Assembly (NCBI RefSeq): GCF_016888515.1
Contig: NZ_JAFEJK010000001.1
Coordinates: 1,149,475-1,213,474, forward strand
DNA length: 64,000 bases
Reading direction: 5' to 3'
Source: Shimia biformata
GTDB lineage: Bacteria > Pseudomonadota > Alphaproteobacteria > Rhodobacterales > Rhodobacteraceae
A program made the translations under genes and the position numbers. The notes under the pieces are model-generated. The model made no database searches. It had not been told where the DNA came from and saw only the letters and a list, made by a program, of their open reading frames with translations. This document shows, piece after piece, positions 18,557 to 27,476 of this stretch; position 1 is the stretch's first letter; every line of letters starts with the position of its first letter.

Positions 18557-19147
18557 TCAGGCCGGGGCCGCGTCCCCGACAGCTTCGCGCCAATGACGGC
18601 GGCAGAGCGAGACATAGGTCTCATTGCCGCCGATCTGTACCTGCGCGCCTTCCTTCAGTGCCTTGCCGTCGGGACCCATGCGCACCACCATCGTCGCCTT
18701 CTTTCCACAATGACAGATCGTGCGCACCTCGCGCATTTCATCTGCCAGCGCCAGAAGTGCGGCCGAGCCCGGGAACAGCTTGCCCTGGAAATCGACGCGC
18801 AGACCATAGCACATGACCGGCACCCTCAGATCATCCACCGCGCGAGCAAGCTGCCAGACCTGATCTTCGGTCAGGAATTGTGCTTCGTCTATGAAGACGC
18901 AAGCGATCGGGCCAGCGTCCAGCCGGGCCTCGATCCGGGCAAACAGGTCGTCGGCAGGCGTGAACGTATCCGCCTCTGCCCCGATTCCGATCCGTGACGC
19001 GATCCGCCCGGTACCTGCCCTGTTATCCAGTTTGGCAGTCAGCAGATAGGTGTCCATGCCGCGTTCGCGGTAGTTGTGAGAGGCTTGCAGAAGCACCGTC
19101 GATTTGCCGGCGTTCATGGTCGAATATTGGAAATACAGCTTGGCCAT
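18557..19147 (-). CDS. tdk: Thymidine kinase
   Basis: A 196-aa type II thymidine kinase that phosphorylates thymidine for salvage. The P-loop is YSTMNAGKSTVLL at the N-terminus, and FIDEAQFL is the Walker B-like site with the catalytic glutamate. The lasso-loop zinc ligands are visible as TICHCGKKA and SLCRRHW. The nucleoside-binding strand is ETYVSLC. The ATG at 19147 gives family length; the open frame upstream is non-coding. Only 2 bp separate its stop from the convergent dehydrogenase. Confidence 0.96.
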   Translation of the reverse strand: MAKLYFQYSTMNAGKSTVLLQASHNYRERGMDTYLLTAKLDNRAGTGRIASRIGIGAEADTFTPADDLFARIEARLDAGPIACVFIDEAQFLTEDQVWQLARAVDDLRVPVMCYGLRVDFQGKLFPGSAALLALADEMREVRTICHCGKKATMVVRMGPDGKALKEGAQVQIGGNETYVSLCRRHWREAVGDAAPA

Positions 19148-19456
19148 GGCGCGAGTTATCCCGCCCAGCGGCGTAATTGCAAGGGTGGTTCGGACCGGAA
19201 CAAAGCCGCATTCGCGAGGCAGGGCCTCTGGGGATGGACAAAGGCGCCCTTGTCCCGATCCTAGGGACGCACCGCCGAGTTTCGTGGCGCCGCCCCGGGG
19301 CAACAAGACCCGGCCTTGGGATGGCCGGACACTCGTCATTATTCCCGAAAACACTGGGAACACTTTACAAATGACAATATTGCCGCAAGCCTATAATGGG
19401 AAACGACCGGGGCCATTCCCCGTTTTTGGACTTGAATGACGCGTGGGAGTGAAGGC
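19148..19456. promoter_or_regulatory. Control region of the HTH-LuxR pair (309-bp gap)
   Basis: This gap separates tdk (minus) from the HTH-LuxR pair (plus). Near its right end lie nested inverted repeats: GTCATT (19335-19340) with AATGAC (19370-19375), enclosing TTCCC (19342-19346) with GGGAA (19356-19360). A perfect TATAAT (19392-19397) follows 16 bp after the outer arm; a TTTACA lies upstream but with a long 22-bp spacing. The symmetric arms could be an operator, perhaps for the LuxR protein encoded next. The rest of the gap (19148-19330) shows no gene or clear structure. Confidence 0.4.
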
Positions 19457-19918
19457 ATGGCGGACATGGGGCGCTACCTGAAAAAACACACAGAGGCCCT
19501 TGTCAAAGATGTCGGCATCGAAGCGGCGTGTACGTTGACGGGCAAGTCCAAGGCGACCCTGGGCCGCTATTATTCGGACCACGATGAACATGCCGACCGC
19601 TTCATGCCGGTCGATGCGGTTGCCGCGCTGGAAGAGGCCGCGTCATTTCCACATGTCACCTCGGCGCTGGCCGATCTCAATGGCATAACCCTGTCTTATG
19701 ATGACCGTCGGCGCAACGACAGTGACAAGGGCGGCGTCAATACCGACGTTATCGCGCTGAGCCAACGGTTCGGCATGCTGATGGCCGAGTACCACCAGTC
19801 GATCGAAGACGGCATCATCACCGTGAATGAGGCCAAGCGCCTGTTGAAAGAGACGCTGGCCCTGCAACAGGTCCTGGTCGAAATGAAGCTGCATCTGGAA
19901 GAGGAAACCGAGACCTGA
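19457..19918 (+). CDS. Small HTH-containing protein paired with LuxR regulator
   Basis: A 153-aa protein that I cannot place in a named family. Residues 20-45 (GIEAACTLTGKSKATLGRYY) have the spacing of a helix-turn-helix, with a basic second helix. The next block ADRFMPVDAVAALEEA recurs in my memory of Rhodobacterales proteins. The C-terminal third is a long charged helix (NEAKRLLKETLALQQVLVEM) likely to form a coiled coil. The ATG at 19457 was preferred over the one at 19436 because it has GAAGG in front and starts the conserved-looking segment. It overlaps the LuxR gene by one base (TGATG), so the two are translated together. A DNA-binding or regulatory role is inferred. Confidence 0.75.
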   Translation: MADMGRYLKKHTEALVKDVGIEAACTLTGKSKATLGRYYSDHDEHADRFMPVDAVAALEEAASFPHVTSALADLNGITLSYDDRRRNDSDKGGVNTDVIALSQRFGMLMAEYHQSIEDGIITVNEAKRLLKETLALQQVLVEMKLHLEEETET

Positions 19919-20802
19919 TGCAACCCCTGCCGCCACGCCGCGAGCTGATTGACGCTGAACGTCACGTGCCGGAACTGCTGCAGGAGTTCCTGGTCGATCT
20001 CGAGGCAACGCGGCATTCGTCAGAAGTCTGGCAGTTGATTATCCGGTTGGGGCAGACGCTCAATCTGCCTTTCATCGACTTCATCACCGCCAGCAATTAT
20101 GCCGATTGGAAACGAACCACCTTTATTCGGACGTCCTATGATTCCACGTGGCTCAATGACCTGAACAAGGACCCCGACGTTCAGAAATGGTCATATTTCC
20201 GCACCCATGCGATGCACTATTTGACGCCTATTGCCGTGGGGCTCGAATTTGTCGATGAATACCGGCACATCCCCGAGAAACGCGTCCATGTCCTGCGGGA
20301 AGCCGCGCGGCGGGGTATTCGTGCGGGATTTTCGATTCCTCTGCGCGCACATGCGCCGCCGCAGGCTGCTCTGATCACGTTCTCCGGCAATCATTCGCGC
20401 CGCGAGATGCAGGTCATCATCCGCAATCACGGCTGGTTACTGCAGACAGCCGCTTTGATGGGACACCAGCATTTTGTCATGCATTTTGCCAACGAATTCC
20501 CTGAGCGGAACCGTTTGTCCGCAAAGCAAAGCGAATTGCTCAAGCTGATTGGCAATGGCTATCAGGACAAACATATCGCCGAGGCGCTGGGCGTCTCGAT
20601 TTCTGCGGTACGCCAGCGCATGAAGGCCGTCATGCGCAAAACCGGGTTGGGAAACAGGGCGGAACTGGCGGCGCTCGCAATGAGCATCGGCCTATTGCCC
20701 GATCCGCTGCGCCAAATGGGGTCCGACGAGGTCATCATCCAGAAGGAAATGGGGATGCCGTCGGTGCGTCAGAAACTGTCGCGGCCATCACCACGGACAT
20801 GA
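19918..20802 (+). CDS. LuxR-family regulator with autoinducer-binding-like domain (LuxR solo)
   Basis: A 294-aa regulator. The N-terminal two-thirds resembles the acyl-homoserine-lactone-binding fold: TSYDSTWLNDLNKDPDV corresponds to the canonical YP..W...Y....DPV segment but is shortened, and RAGFSIPLRA with AALITFS gives the later strands. The C-terminal LuxR HTH is clear: LSAKQSELLKLIGNGYQDK, then IAEALGVSISAVRQRMKAV. About 60 residues beyond the HTH make it longer than usual. No luxI-type synthase is in the window, so it is an orphan. Because pocket residues look altered, the ligand may not be an AHL. Co-translated with the HTH protein upstream. Confidence 0.85.
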   Translation: MQPLPPRRELIDAERHVPELLQEFLVDLEATRHSSEVWQLIIRLGQTLNLPFIDFITASNYADWKRTTFIRTSYDSTWLNDLNKDPDVQKWSYFRTHAMHYLTPIAVGLEFVDEYRHIPEKRVHVLREAARRGIRAGFSIPLRAHAPPQAALITFSGNHSRREMQVIIRNHGWLLQTAALMGHQHFVMHFANEFPERNRLSAKQSELLKLIGNGYQDKHIAEALGVSISAVRQRMKAVMRKTGLGNRAELAALAMSIGLLPDPLRQMGSDEVIIQKEMGMPSVRQKLSRPSPRT

Positions 20803-20812
20803 CCTGAAAATA

Positions 20813-20840
20813 GGGTGCCCCGGCTTTCACCGAGGCACCC
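20813..20840 (+). terminator. Stem-loop after the LuxR gene
   Basis: GGGTGCC and GGCACCC pair across an inner CGG/CCG helix (20813-20840), 10 bp after the LuxR stop. No T-run follows, so it may stabilise the 3' end or need another factor. Confidence 0.45.
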
Positions 20841-21122
20841 GAAACTGATCAAATCACTCACGGAAACCAATCCGGATTACCGGACCAGTCAGCCCACGAC
20901 AGGCGTGGGATGCGACTGCTTTCCTGTCCAGCAGGATTGCACCGGGCTCTGCCAATCTGGGGAACCGGCGTACTTGAACCCGTAGCCACGACGAAGAGTC
21001 TAGTGCGAAGCCATGGCAGTGTAAGGTGGGGTTTTCCGCAGTTTTGGCGTAAAGGTACTACTATTTATTACAGGAATATTTCTGATACCTGCAATTAATA
21101 GCAGTTCATATTTGCCATACCC
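20841..21122. other. Intergenic region between LuxR and KAS III genes
   Basis: About 280 bp between genes that converge here. It contains a small hairpin (CCCACG, 5 nt, CGTGGG at 20893-20909) and ends in an AT-rich stretch (21050-21120). A 46-codon open stretch on the minus strand ends at a TGA near 20859, with a peptide rich in tryptophan and proline (WADWSGNPDWFP at its end). It has no start codon or ribosome site and may be a gene remnant or chance. A plus-strand frame (20910-21098) has no supporting signal either. Confidence 0.3.
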
Positions 21123-22244
21123 TTAATGCCGTTTCACCAGCACTGACCCAACCGAATACCCTGCGCCAAAGCTGCAAATCAGCCCATACTCGCCGGCGGC
21201 GAAGTCCTCGTTGTATTTCGAAAAGGCGATAATTGAACCCGCGGACGAGGTGTTGGCGTAGTCCTGAAGAATGTTGGGCTGTTCGCCCGGTTCCGGTTCG
21301 CGACCAAGGACCTTCTTGCCGATAAAATCGTTCATTGTCTTGTTCGCCTGATGCAGCCAGACCCGCTTCAGGTCGGACTGCGCAACTCCCTCTTCCTCCA
21401 TGTGCGACAGGATGTGGGCCGATACCATCGGCAGCACTTCCTTGAACACCTTGCGTCCGTTCTGCATGAACTGCATGTCGCGCCGGTCCTCAAGGCCATA
21501 GGGGCGGGTACGGCGCAGGAAGCCGTTGTTGTTGCGGATATTGTTGGAGAACTGGGTGGCGCAGCGTGTCGACAGCACCTCGAAATAGCCGCCTTTTGCG
21601 TCTTCGGCCCGTTCCAGCACAGTCGCCGTTGCAACGTCGCCAAAGATGAAATGGCAATCGCGGTCGCGCCACTCCAGATGGGCCGAACAGATCTCGGGAT
21701 TGACCACGATGGCCTTTTTCACTGAACCGGACCGGATCATGTCCGCCGCAGCCTGAATGCCGAACGTGGCCGAGGAACAAGCGACGTTCATGTCAAAGGC
21801 AAACCCACCTGCGCCCAGTTCTTGCTGAATCTCGATTGCCACAGCGGGATAAGCACGTTCGAGGTTGGATGCCGCGCAGATCACGAGGTCAATTTCATCC
21901 GCCGCGATCCCCGCCTGAGCCAGTGCCTTCTGGCAGGCATCCAGCGCCATCTCGGTCATGATCCCCGGTTCGTCATCTGACCGTTCGCGCAGTTTGGGGT
22001 GCATTACTTCGGGGTCCAGCACCCCTTCCTTGTCCATCACGAAACGCTGCTCAATACCGGATGCCTTGACGATGAACTCAGTAGAGGAATGCGGGACCGG
22101 CTCAACGTCGCCGGCTTCAATGGCGGCGGCATTCTGTTCGTTCACCCGGTCGGCATAGGCATTGAAGGCCAGGACCAGCTCGTCATTAGTGATGACGTTT
22201 TCCGGTGTGAACACTCCGGTTCCGGTGATGGCTGGCGTAAACAT
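21123..22244 (-). CDS. Beta-ketoacyl-ACP synthase III family protein
   Basis: A 373-aa condensing enzyme of the KAS III type, which starts fatty-acid chains by joining an acyl-CoA to malonyl-ACP. The catalytic triad is in place: Cys156 (MNVACSSATFG), His298 (WLHQANKTM), and Asn331 (DYANTSSAGS). It is longer than FabH of E. coli (about 317), with an extra N-terminal insert (residues 30-60) and a long loop at 235-265. It therefore belongs to the longer KAS III branch and may use a non-acetyl primer or act outside housekeeping synthesis. It is monocistronic. No ACP or other fab gene is adjacent. Confidence 0.88.
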   Translation of the reverse strand: MFTPAITGTGVFTPENVITNDELVLAFNAYADRVNEQNAAAIEAGDVEPVPHSSTEFIVKASGIEQRFVMDKEGVLDPEVMHPKLRERSDDEPGIMTEMALDACQKALAQAGIAADEIDLVICAASNLERAYPAVAIEIQQELGAGGFAFDMNVACSSATFGIQAAADMIRSGSVKKAIVVNPEICSAHLEWRDRDCHFIFGDVATATVLERAEDAKGGYFEVLSTRCATQFSNNIRNNNGFLRRTRPYGLEDRRDMQFMQNGRKVFKEVLPMVSAHILSHMEEEGVAQSDLKRVWLHQANKTMNDFIGKKVLGREPEPGEQPNILQDYANTSSAGSIIAFSKYNEDFAAGEYGLICSFGAGYSVGSVLVKRH

Positions 22245-22329
22245 GAAAACCCCCGATGATGCTGCAAGGCGTTCCCTAGAAGCACCAATCCTGGGGTTGT
22301 GGTCAAGTCTTTACGCAAGGGAAAGGTTG

Positions 22330-23097
22330 TCAGGCGAACGGATCTTCGGGGTAACCAACCCCGGCAAGGTACAATCCATGCGGCGGACACACTGGACCGC
22401 AAGCCGCCCGGTCGCGGGCATTTAGGGCTGTACGAACATCATCCGGCCCCCATGCCCCCGCGCCGACGCGTTCCAGCGTTCCGACAAAGGACCGCACCTG
22501 GTTGTGCAGGAAAGACCGGGCACGGACGTGGAAATGGATTTCGTCCCCCCACGGTGTCCCGATCCGCTTGATCTGCAACGCGTCAAGCGTTTTCACCGGG
22601 CTGGCAGACTGACAGATCGAAGACCGGAAGGTGGTGAAATCATGATGCCCAATCAGGAAATCCGCCCCGGCCTGCATCGCGTCCACATCCAGGTCGTGGC
22701 GGATATGCCAGACCAGCCCCGCCTGATGCGTCGGCGGTGCGCGCCGGATCAGGATGCGGAACAAGTAACGCCGCTCGACCGCCGAGAACCGCGCGTGCCA
22801 GTCTTCCGCCACCCGCGCCGCGCCGATGATTGCCACCGGGTTCGGCTTCAGATGATGGTTCAGCGCCTCCGACAGACGGAACGGATCCCACTCTCGTGCC
22901 ATGTCGCAATGCGCCACCTGCGCCAGCCCATGCACCCCGGCATCGGTACGCCCGGCAGCGGCGATGGTGAACGGGCCGGGTTCAAGCCGCGCCAGCGCAG
23001 CCTCGACCGCCCCCTGGACCGAGGGCTGATCGGCTTGCCTCTGCCATCCGGCAAAGGGCGCCCCGTTGTATTCGACTTTCAGTGCGTATCTTGGCAT
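22330..23097 (-). CDS. truA: tRNA pseudouridine(38-40) synthase TruA
   Basis: A 255-aa enzyme that makes pseudouridine at positions 38-40 of the tRNA anticodon arm. The N-terminal block [12 protein letters not shown] and the catalytic motif [17 protein letters not shown], with its aspartate, are clear. [13 protein letters not shown] and [17 protein letters not shown] complete the signatures. The ATG at 23097 was chosen over one six codons upstream because the family begins at [12 protein letters not shown]. It is divergent from ycjX. Confidence 0.96.
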   Translation of the reverse strand: MPRYALKVEYNGAPFAGWQRQADQPSVQGAVEAALARLEPGPFTIAAAGRTDAGVHGLAQVAHCDMAREWDPFRLSEALNHHLKPNPVAIIGAARVAEDWHARFSAVERRYLFRILIRRAPPTHQAGLVWHIRHDLDVDAMQAGADFLIGHHDFTTFRSSICQSASPVKTLDALQIKRIGTPWGDEIHFHVRARSFLHNQVRSFVGTLERVGAGAWGPDDVRTALNARDRAACGPVCPPHGLYLAGVGYPEDPFA

Positions 23098-23138
23098 GGG
23101 CTGGCGATACCTCATTCCTTCGCCAAGCGAAAGTCGCG

Positions 23139-23189
23139 GCTTTTTGCTGGTTTGAAGTTCCCCGGGGGTCTGGGGGTGGAACCCCCGGG
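23139..23189 (+). repeat. Dispersed intergenic repeat, copy 1
   Basis: GGCTTTTTGCTGG (23138-23150) is followed by a perfect GC hairpin, CCCGGGGGT and ACCCCCGGG with an 11-nt loop (23161-23189). The first part matches copies at 30453 and 37681. It lies in the truA-ycjX gap. Confidence 0.65.
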
Positions 23190-23261
23190 CCGCACGGTGG
23201 GGCTGGCAAAACGCCCGCTCGGTGCTTAGGTATCGAGAAAGGCAACAAAAAGGGCCTGCCC

Positions 23262-24677
23262 TTGGTCATTTCTTCCCTGGCTGACAGCGTCACCCGCAGC
23301 ATCGAAAGCATGGGCGACACGATCTCGGAAACCCTGTTCGAGCCGGTGATCCGGCTGGGTGTGACAGGGTTGGCGCGGTCGGGCAAGACGGTTTTCATCA
23401 CCTCGCTTGTGGCAAATCTTCTGGATCGGGGGCGGATGCAGCGCCTGTCCGGGGTTGCCGACGGGCGCATCTCGGCGGCTTTCCTGCAGCCTCAGCCTGA
23501 TGTCACCGTCCCGCGCTTTGACTATGAGGCGCATCTCGCGGTGCTTGCCGGTCCGTCTCCGCATTGGCCCGACAGCACCCGTGCAGTCAGCGAGTTGCGG
23601 CTTTCCCTGCGTGTCCGGCCCGACGGCCTACTCGGAGGACTGCAAGGGCCGCGTACGGTGCATCTGGATATCGTAGATTATCCCGGCGAATGGCTGCTGG
23701 ACCTTGGCCTTCTGGACAAAAACTATGACATCTGGTCAGCCGAGGTGCTGGGCCGCATCACGCCGCGTTCACAGGCAAAACCGTTTCTTGACCTGCTGGC
23801 GAACGTTGACCCGGCCGCGCAGCTGGAAGAACCCGTCGCCCAGTCGCTTGCAGCCCATTTCACCACCTACCTTCAGTCAGCACGAGATGCAGGTTTTTAT
23901 GACTGCACCCCGGGGCGGTTCCTTTTGCCCGGAGACCTGGCCGGGTCTCCTGTCCTGACATTCGCCCCGCTGCCCGCAGTCGCAAATGCCGGGCGCCGGT
24001 CGCTGAGGCGCGAAATGGAGCGCCGTTTCGAAGCCTACAAGTCGAAGGTCGTGAAGCCATTTTTCCGCGATCACTTTGCGCGGATCGACAGGCAGGTGGT
24101 TCTGGTTGACGCATTGGGTGCGATCCACCGCGGTCCGCAAGCCTTTGACGGTATGCGCCAAGCCATGGGGGACATCCTGGGCACGTTCCGCCCGGGTCGA
24201 AACGCGTTCCTGTCCCGATTGCTTCTGGGCAAACGTGTCGAACGCATCCTGTTTGCCGCGACCAAGGCCGACCACTTGCACCACGAACAACACGCCCGGC
24301 TTGCCGCGATCATGCAGGCGGTAACACGCGATGCCCGCGATCGCGCTCAGTTCGCAGGGGCCCGGACCGAGGCGCTGGCCATCGCCGCGTTGCGGGCCAC
24401 CACAGAAGAGGTCATTCCCCACGAGGGGCGCGACCTGCCTTGCGTGCGCGGAACCCTACTTGATACCGGCAAGCCGGCGGCCTTTTATCCCGGCGAACTG
24501 CCGGATGATCCCAACCTGCTGTTGCGCGCGGCGCGACAGGGGGCGGACCGCTGGCTTGATGCAGATTATGGCGCCATGCGGTTTGCCCCTGCGCGGCTCA
24601 ATCTGAAACCGGGCGAGGGGCCGCCGCATATCCGCCTTGACCGGGCGGCCGAGTTCCTGATCGGAGACAAGCTATGA
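23262..24677 (+). CDS. YcjX-family P-loop GTP/ATP-binding protein
   Basis: A 471-aa protein of the YcjX family, which has a GTPase-like fold and is often stress-linked; its cellular role is unclear. The P-loop is [15 protein letters not shown] near residue 35, and [16 protein letters not shown] is the DxxG-type switch II. The nucleotide-base loop is [14 protein letters not shown]. The start is not certain: TTG at 23262 fits relatives beginning about 17 residues before an internal ATG at 23310. The frame upstream crosses a repeat and is not coding. The ycjF-like gene follows with an ATGA overlap. Confidence 0.9.
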   Translation: MVISSLADSVTRSIESMGDTISETLFEPVIRLGVTGLARSGKTVFITSLVANLLDRGRMQRLSGVADGRISAAFLQPQPDVTVPRFDYEAHLAVLAGPSPHWPDSTRAVSELRLSLRVRPDGLLGGLQGPRTVHLDIVDYPGEWLLDLGLLDKNYDIWSAEVLGRITPRSQAKPFLDLLANVDPAAQLEEPVAQSLAAHFTTYLQSARDAGFYDCTPGRFLLPGDLAGSPVLTFAPLPAVANAGRRSLRREMERRFEAYKSKVVKPFFRDHFARIDRQVVLVDALGAIHRGPQAFDGMRQAMGDILGTFRPGRNAFLSRLLLGKRVERILFAATKADHLHHEQHARLAAIMQAVTRDARDRAQFAGARTEALAIAALRATTEEVIPHEGRDLPCVRGTLLDTGKPAAFYPGELPDDPNLLLRAARQGADRWLDADYGAMRFAPARLNLKPGEGPPHIRLDRAAEFLIGDKL

Positions 24678-25693
24678 CCAATGGCCCCATTCTGATTGAT
24701 CTGGACGGCCGGGACCTGCCGCCCGTGGCTGACGCCGCGCCGGTGCCGGATCTGGATCACGATCTGCCCGAAGGCGCCGCAATGCAGGCGGCTGCCCGTT
24801 TCGCAAACCGCCGCCCGTCGCGGCTGGCGCGATGGTTCTGGACGCTGTTGATGGCGGTTCTCGGCACGGTGGCTTCGATTGCGGCCTGGGATTTTGCAAC
24901 CGGCCTTGTGGCGCGGGTGCCGATCCTTGGTTGGACCTTAATCGGGCTCCTTACGGCGCTGGGCGTGGTGGCTTTGGCCATCGCAACCAGAGAGTTGGCC
25001 GCGTTTTCCCGCCTGCGTCGGGTTGATCGCATCCGCCGCGACATGGATCAAGTCTCGGCGGCAGGTGACCTGGCATCGGCCCGCATTGCAACGTCCCGCG
25101 TGGTTGCACTGTATCACAACCGCGAAGACACCGCTTGGGCGCGCGCCCGGCTGGATGAGCGGATGGATGAGGTAATGGACGCCGACGCCCTGATCGAGCT
25201 TGTCGAGACCGAACTTTTGGCCCCGCTTGACGTCCGCGCCCAGGCCGAGGTCGAGGCCGCCGCGCGTCAGGTCGCAACGGTGACGGCGTTGGTGCCTCTG
25301 GCGCTGGCGGACTTGATCACCGCATTGACCGCGAACCTGCGCATGATCCGCCGCATCGCCGACATCTATGGCGGCAGGTCCGGCGCATTCGGCGGCTGGC
25401 GCCTGACCCGCGCAGTGATGGCGCACTTGGTTGCAACTGGTGCTGTGGCCGTCGGAGACGACATGATCGGCGCGCTGGCGGGTGGGGGGCTTTTGGGCAA
25501 GCTGTCACGCCGTTTCGGAGAGGGGCTGGTCAACGGCGCGCTGACAGCGCGCGTCGGGGTGGCGGCGATGGATGTCTGCCGCCCGATGGCGTTCTCGCCT
25601 TCACGTCGCCCCAAAGTAACAGCGATCATCAAGCGCTCACTGACCGGGTTGTTTGGAAGCGCCGCCGATCAGAATACACCGTCAAAAGACTGA
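24674..25693 (+). CDS. YcjF/TIGR01620-family inner-membrane protein (DUF697)
   Basis: A 339-aa membrane protein paired with YcjX in many proteobacteria. A variable N-terminus is followed by two adjacent TM segments (FWTLLMAVLGTVASIAAW and LIGLLTALGVVALAIAT, about residues 55-100). Next is a charged helical stretch, then the DUF697 domain with VPLALADLITALTANLRMIRRIADIYGGR. It shares a start/stop overlap with ycjX, so the pair is co-translated. The function is unknown. It ends directly against xerC, which converges. Confidence 0.9.
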   Translation: MTNGPILIDLDGRDLPPVADAAPVPDLDHDLPEGAAMQAAARFANRRPSRLARWFWTLLMAVLGTVASIAAWDFATGLVARVPILGWTLIGLLTALGVVALAIATRELAAFSRLRRVDRIRRDMDQVSAAGDLASARIATSRVVALYHNREDTAWARARLDERMDEVMDADALIELVETELLAPLDVRAQAEVEAAARQVATVTALVPLALADLITALTANLRMIRRIADIYGGRSGAFGGWRLTRAVMAHLVATGAVAVGDDMIGALAGGGLLGKLSRRFGEGLVNGALTARVGVAAMDVCRPMAFSPSRRPKVTAIIKRSLTGLFGSAADQNTPSKD

Positions 25694-26608
25694 CTACGCT
25701 TTCGGATGGGCGCGGTTATAGACGTCCATCAGCCGGGCGCTATCGACGGCGGTATAGGTTTGCGTGGTGCCTAACGAGGCATGTCCCAGAAGCTCTTGAA
25801 TCGCGCGTAAATCGCCACCGGCATTCAAAAGATGCGTAGCAAAGGAATGGCGCAGCGCATGAGGTGTTGCGCTGGCAGGCAGGCCAAGCTGCATCCGGGT
25901 CGCCTGCATCACCTTCTGGACCTGCCGTGCCGACAACCGCCCGCCGCGCACGCCCCGAAACAGCGGTTGATCGGGCTCGGGTCCAAACGGAGCAAGGCCA
26001 AGATAATCATCAACCGCGTCCCGCGCCGCAGGCAGGACCGGCACAAGCCGTTCCTTTCCACCCTTGCCGACAATCCTGAGCGATTCGCCCAGAGGTGCGG
26101 ATCTGCGATCAAGTCCCAGTGCCTCGGAAATCCGTAGCCCACAGCCATATAGCAGGGTGACCACCGCCACATCCCGCGCCGCAACCCAGGGCGTGTCGCT
26201 TTGCATCTCGACCATATTGAGTACCTCACGCGCGGCGGGCTCGGCCAGGGGGCGGGGCAGCTTGCGCTGAAACCGGGGCGCACGGACCGACAGAACGGCG
26301 GTGGCGTCAAACCCTTCGCGATCGCTCAGCCAGCGAAAGAAGCTTTTGACGGCTGAGAGTTTGCGCGCCAGCGACCGCGCCCCAATACCGGCGCCTCGTT
26401 CGCGTGCCATCCATGCCCGCATGTCAGAGACTCCGATCGCCGACAGCGGCTGTAATCCCAAGGCCTCGCCCTTGTGCAGGGTGATGAAACTCAGGAATCC
26501 GGTCAGGTCGCGGCGATAGGCCTCAATCGTGTTCTCGGCATTGCCCGCAAGCGCACGGCGCTGAATGAGGAAGTCGTCAATTGCAGAAGTAAGCGCAGGG
26601 CTGATCAT
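25694..26608 (-). CDS. xerC: Tyrosine recombinase XerC
   Basis: A 304-aa site-specific recombinase that works with XerD at dif to resolve chromosome dimers. The N-terminal SAM-like domain spans residues 1-90. All six catalytic positions are present: Arg159 (GCGLRISEAL), Lys182 (VGKGGKER), His250 and Arg253 (PHALRHSFA), His276 (LLGHASLG) and Tyr285 (TQTYTAV). Length fits XerC/D. XerC is preferred over XerD because of its partnership with DUF484. Its ATG overlaps the DUF484 stop in ATGA. Confidence 0.93.
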   Translation of the reverse strand: MISPALTSAIDDFLIQRRALAGNAENTIEAYRRDLTGFLSFITLHKGEALGLQPLSAIGVSDMRAWMARERGAGIGARSLARKLSAVKSFFRWLSDREGFDATAVLSVRAPRFQRKLPRPLAEPAAREVLNMVEMQSDTPWVAARDVAVVTLLYGCGLRISEALGLDRRSAPLGESLRIVGKGGKERLVPVLPAARDAVDDYLGLAPFGPEPDQPLFRGVRGGRLSARQVQKVMQATRMQLGLPASATPHALRHSFATHLLNAGGDLRAIQELLGHASLGTTQTYTAVDSARLMDVYNRAHPKA

Positions 26609-27315
26609 GCCAGCCAGCGGCGCATCGCCCGTTCAAAAACACCGGCAAAGAACGCCAAAAGGTCGGTGCCCTGTTGTGGTGTGAACTGGTGTGGGTCTTC
26701 GGCCCCCAATACCAGCATTCCGGGCAACCGCCCGGTGCCGAAATCCAGTTTCAGGCAGGCTTCGGACCTGATCCAGTCGGCACTTTCGCCATAGATCAGT
26801 TTGTTTCCCTGATGCAGCTGGCGCAGCGTGACCTGGCGGATAGGGATGTTGCGTCCGCCCGCCAGGTAGTCGTCAATGAACCCCGGCTCGGCGACGGACA
26901 GGACGTCCCCTAGTTTCTGGATCGCGGCGTCGCCCTCCGCTTCTTCCTCGGATTCCAGAACCAGCCGCACGGCGTCGACGCGCAGGATCTCGGCCACTTC
27001 GCCGCCAAGATCGTGCAGGAAGGTCTCGAACTCGATCGGATCCAGCATACGCAGGATCGCGCGATGTACCTGGTTGGTGCCGGCCAGATTGTCATAGGCC
27101 GCCGCAATGACCGAACGATGGGTGTCCTCAAGCCGGTCCAGCCGCGCCTCAAGCCGTTCCATCGCAATGCCGCGCAGATCGACGATATTGCCGCCCATCG
27201 CGCGCTCATTGGCGGCGATCAGCGCACGCATCAGGTCGCGATCCTCAAGGATCACATCGGGTTCCGAGATGATTTTCTCGCGCAATGCGTCGTCGATCTT
27301 GGGCGTGCTGCTCAT
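26605..27315 (-). CDS. DUF484 family protein
   Basis: A 236-aa protein with an N-terminal helical region (residues 1-75, including MRALIAANERAMGGNIVDLRG) followed by a GAF-like domain. The GAF core runs from about residue 85 (HRAILRMLDPIEFETFLHDLG) to the strand GMLVLGAEDPHQFTPQQGTDLLAF. The DUF484 family is usually encoded next to xerC, as here (4-bp overlap), but the function is not established. There is no HTH or membrane segment. Confidence 0.9.
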   Translation of the reverse strand: MSSTPKIDDALREKIISEPDVILEDRDLMRALIAANERAMGGNIVDLRGIAMERLEARLDRLEDTHRSVIAAAYDNLAGTNQVHRAILRMLDPIEFETFLHDLGGEVAEILRVDAVRLVLESEEEAEGDAAIQKLGDVLSVAEPGFIDDYLAGGRNIPIRQVTLRQLHQGNKLIYGESADWIRSEACLKLDFGTGRLPGMLVLGAEDPHQFTPQQGTDLLAFFAGVFERAMRRWLA

Positions 27316-27424
27316 GCGTGCCTCGTCTTGTTTGCGGCACTCTAACAGAGGGTGCCGCGAAATTCCTCATCTTTTTTCGCGAGGATTTGAAGGGTCGGCA
27401 ACAATCGGCAACCGTCCCTTCCTC

Positions 27425-27466
27425 TTGCCGGAAATACCGCGGGGGGTAAGGGGGCTGGCCCCCCTC
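27425..27466 (+). repeat. Dispersed intergenic repeat, divergent copy 2
   Basis: CTTGCCGGAAATACCGCGGGGGG is followed by a G/C hairpin (AGGGGG and CCCCCT, 27449-27465) just after the fsa stop on the other strand. It is a looser match to the copies at 23139, 30453 and 37681, sharing the AAATACC-G-rich layout. Confidence 0.4.
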
Positions 27467-27476
27467 CTGTGTCGGC

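Noticed and set aside
20930-20990. A string on the minus strand that loosely resembles part of a cobalamin riboswitch (GGTGCAATCC)
   Set aside because: The conserved GCC and pairing elements that should follow are missing, and the downstream gene on that strand is not a cobalamin gene.
20910-21098. A 62-codon plus-strand open frame
   Set aside because: It has no ribosome site, shifts from GC-rich to AT-rich midway, and shows no family similarity.
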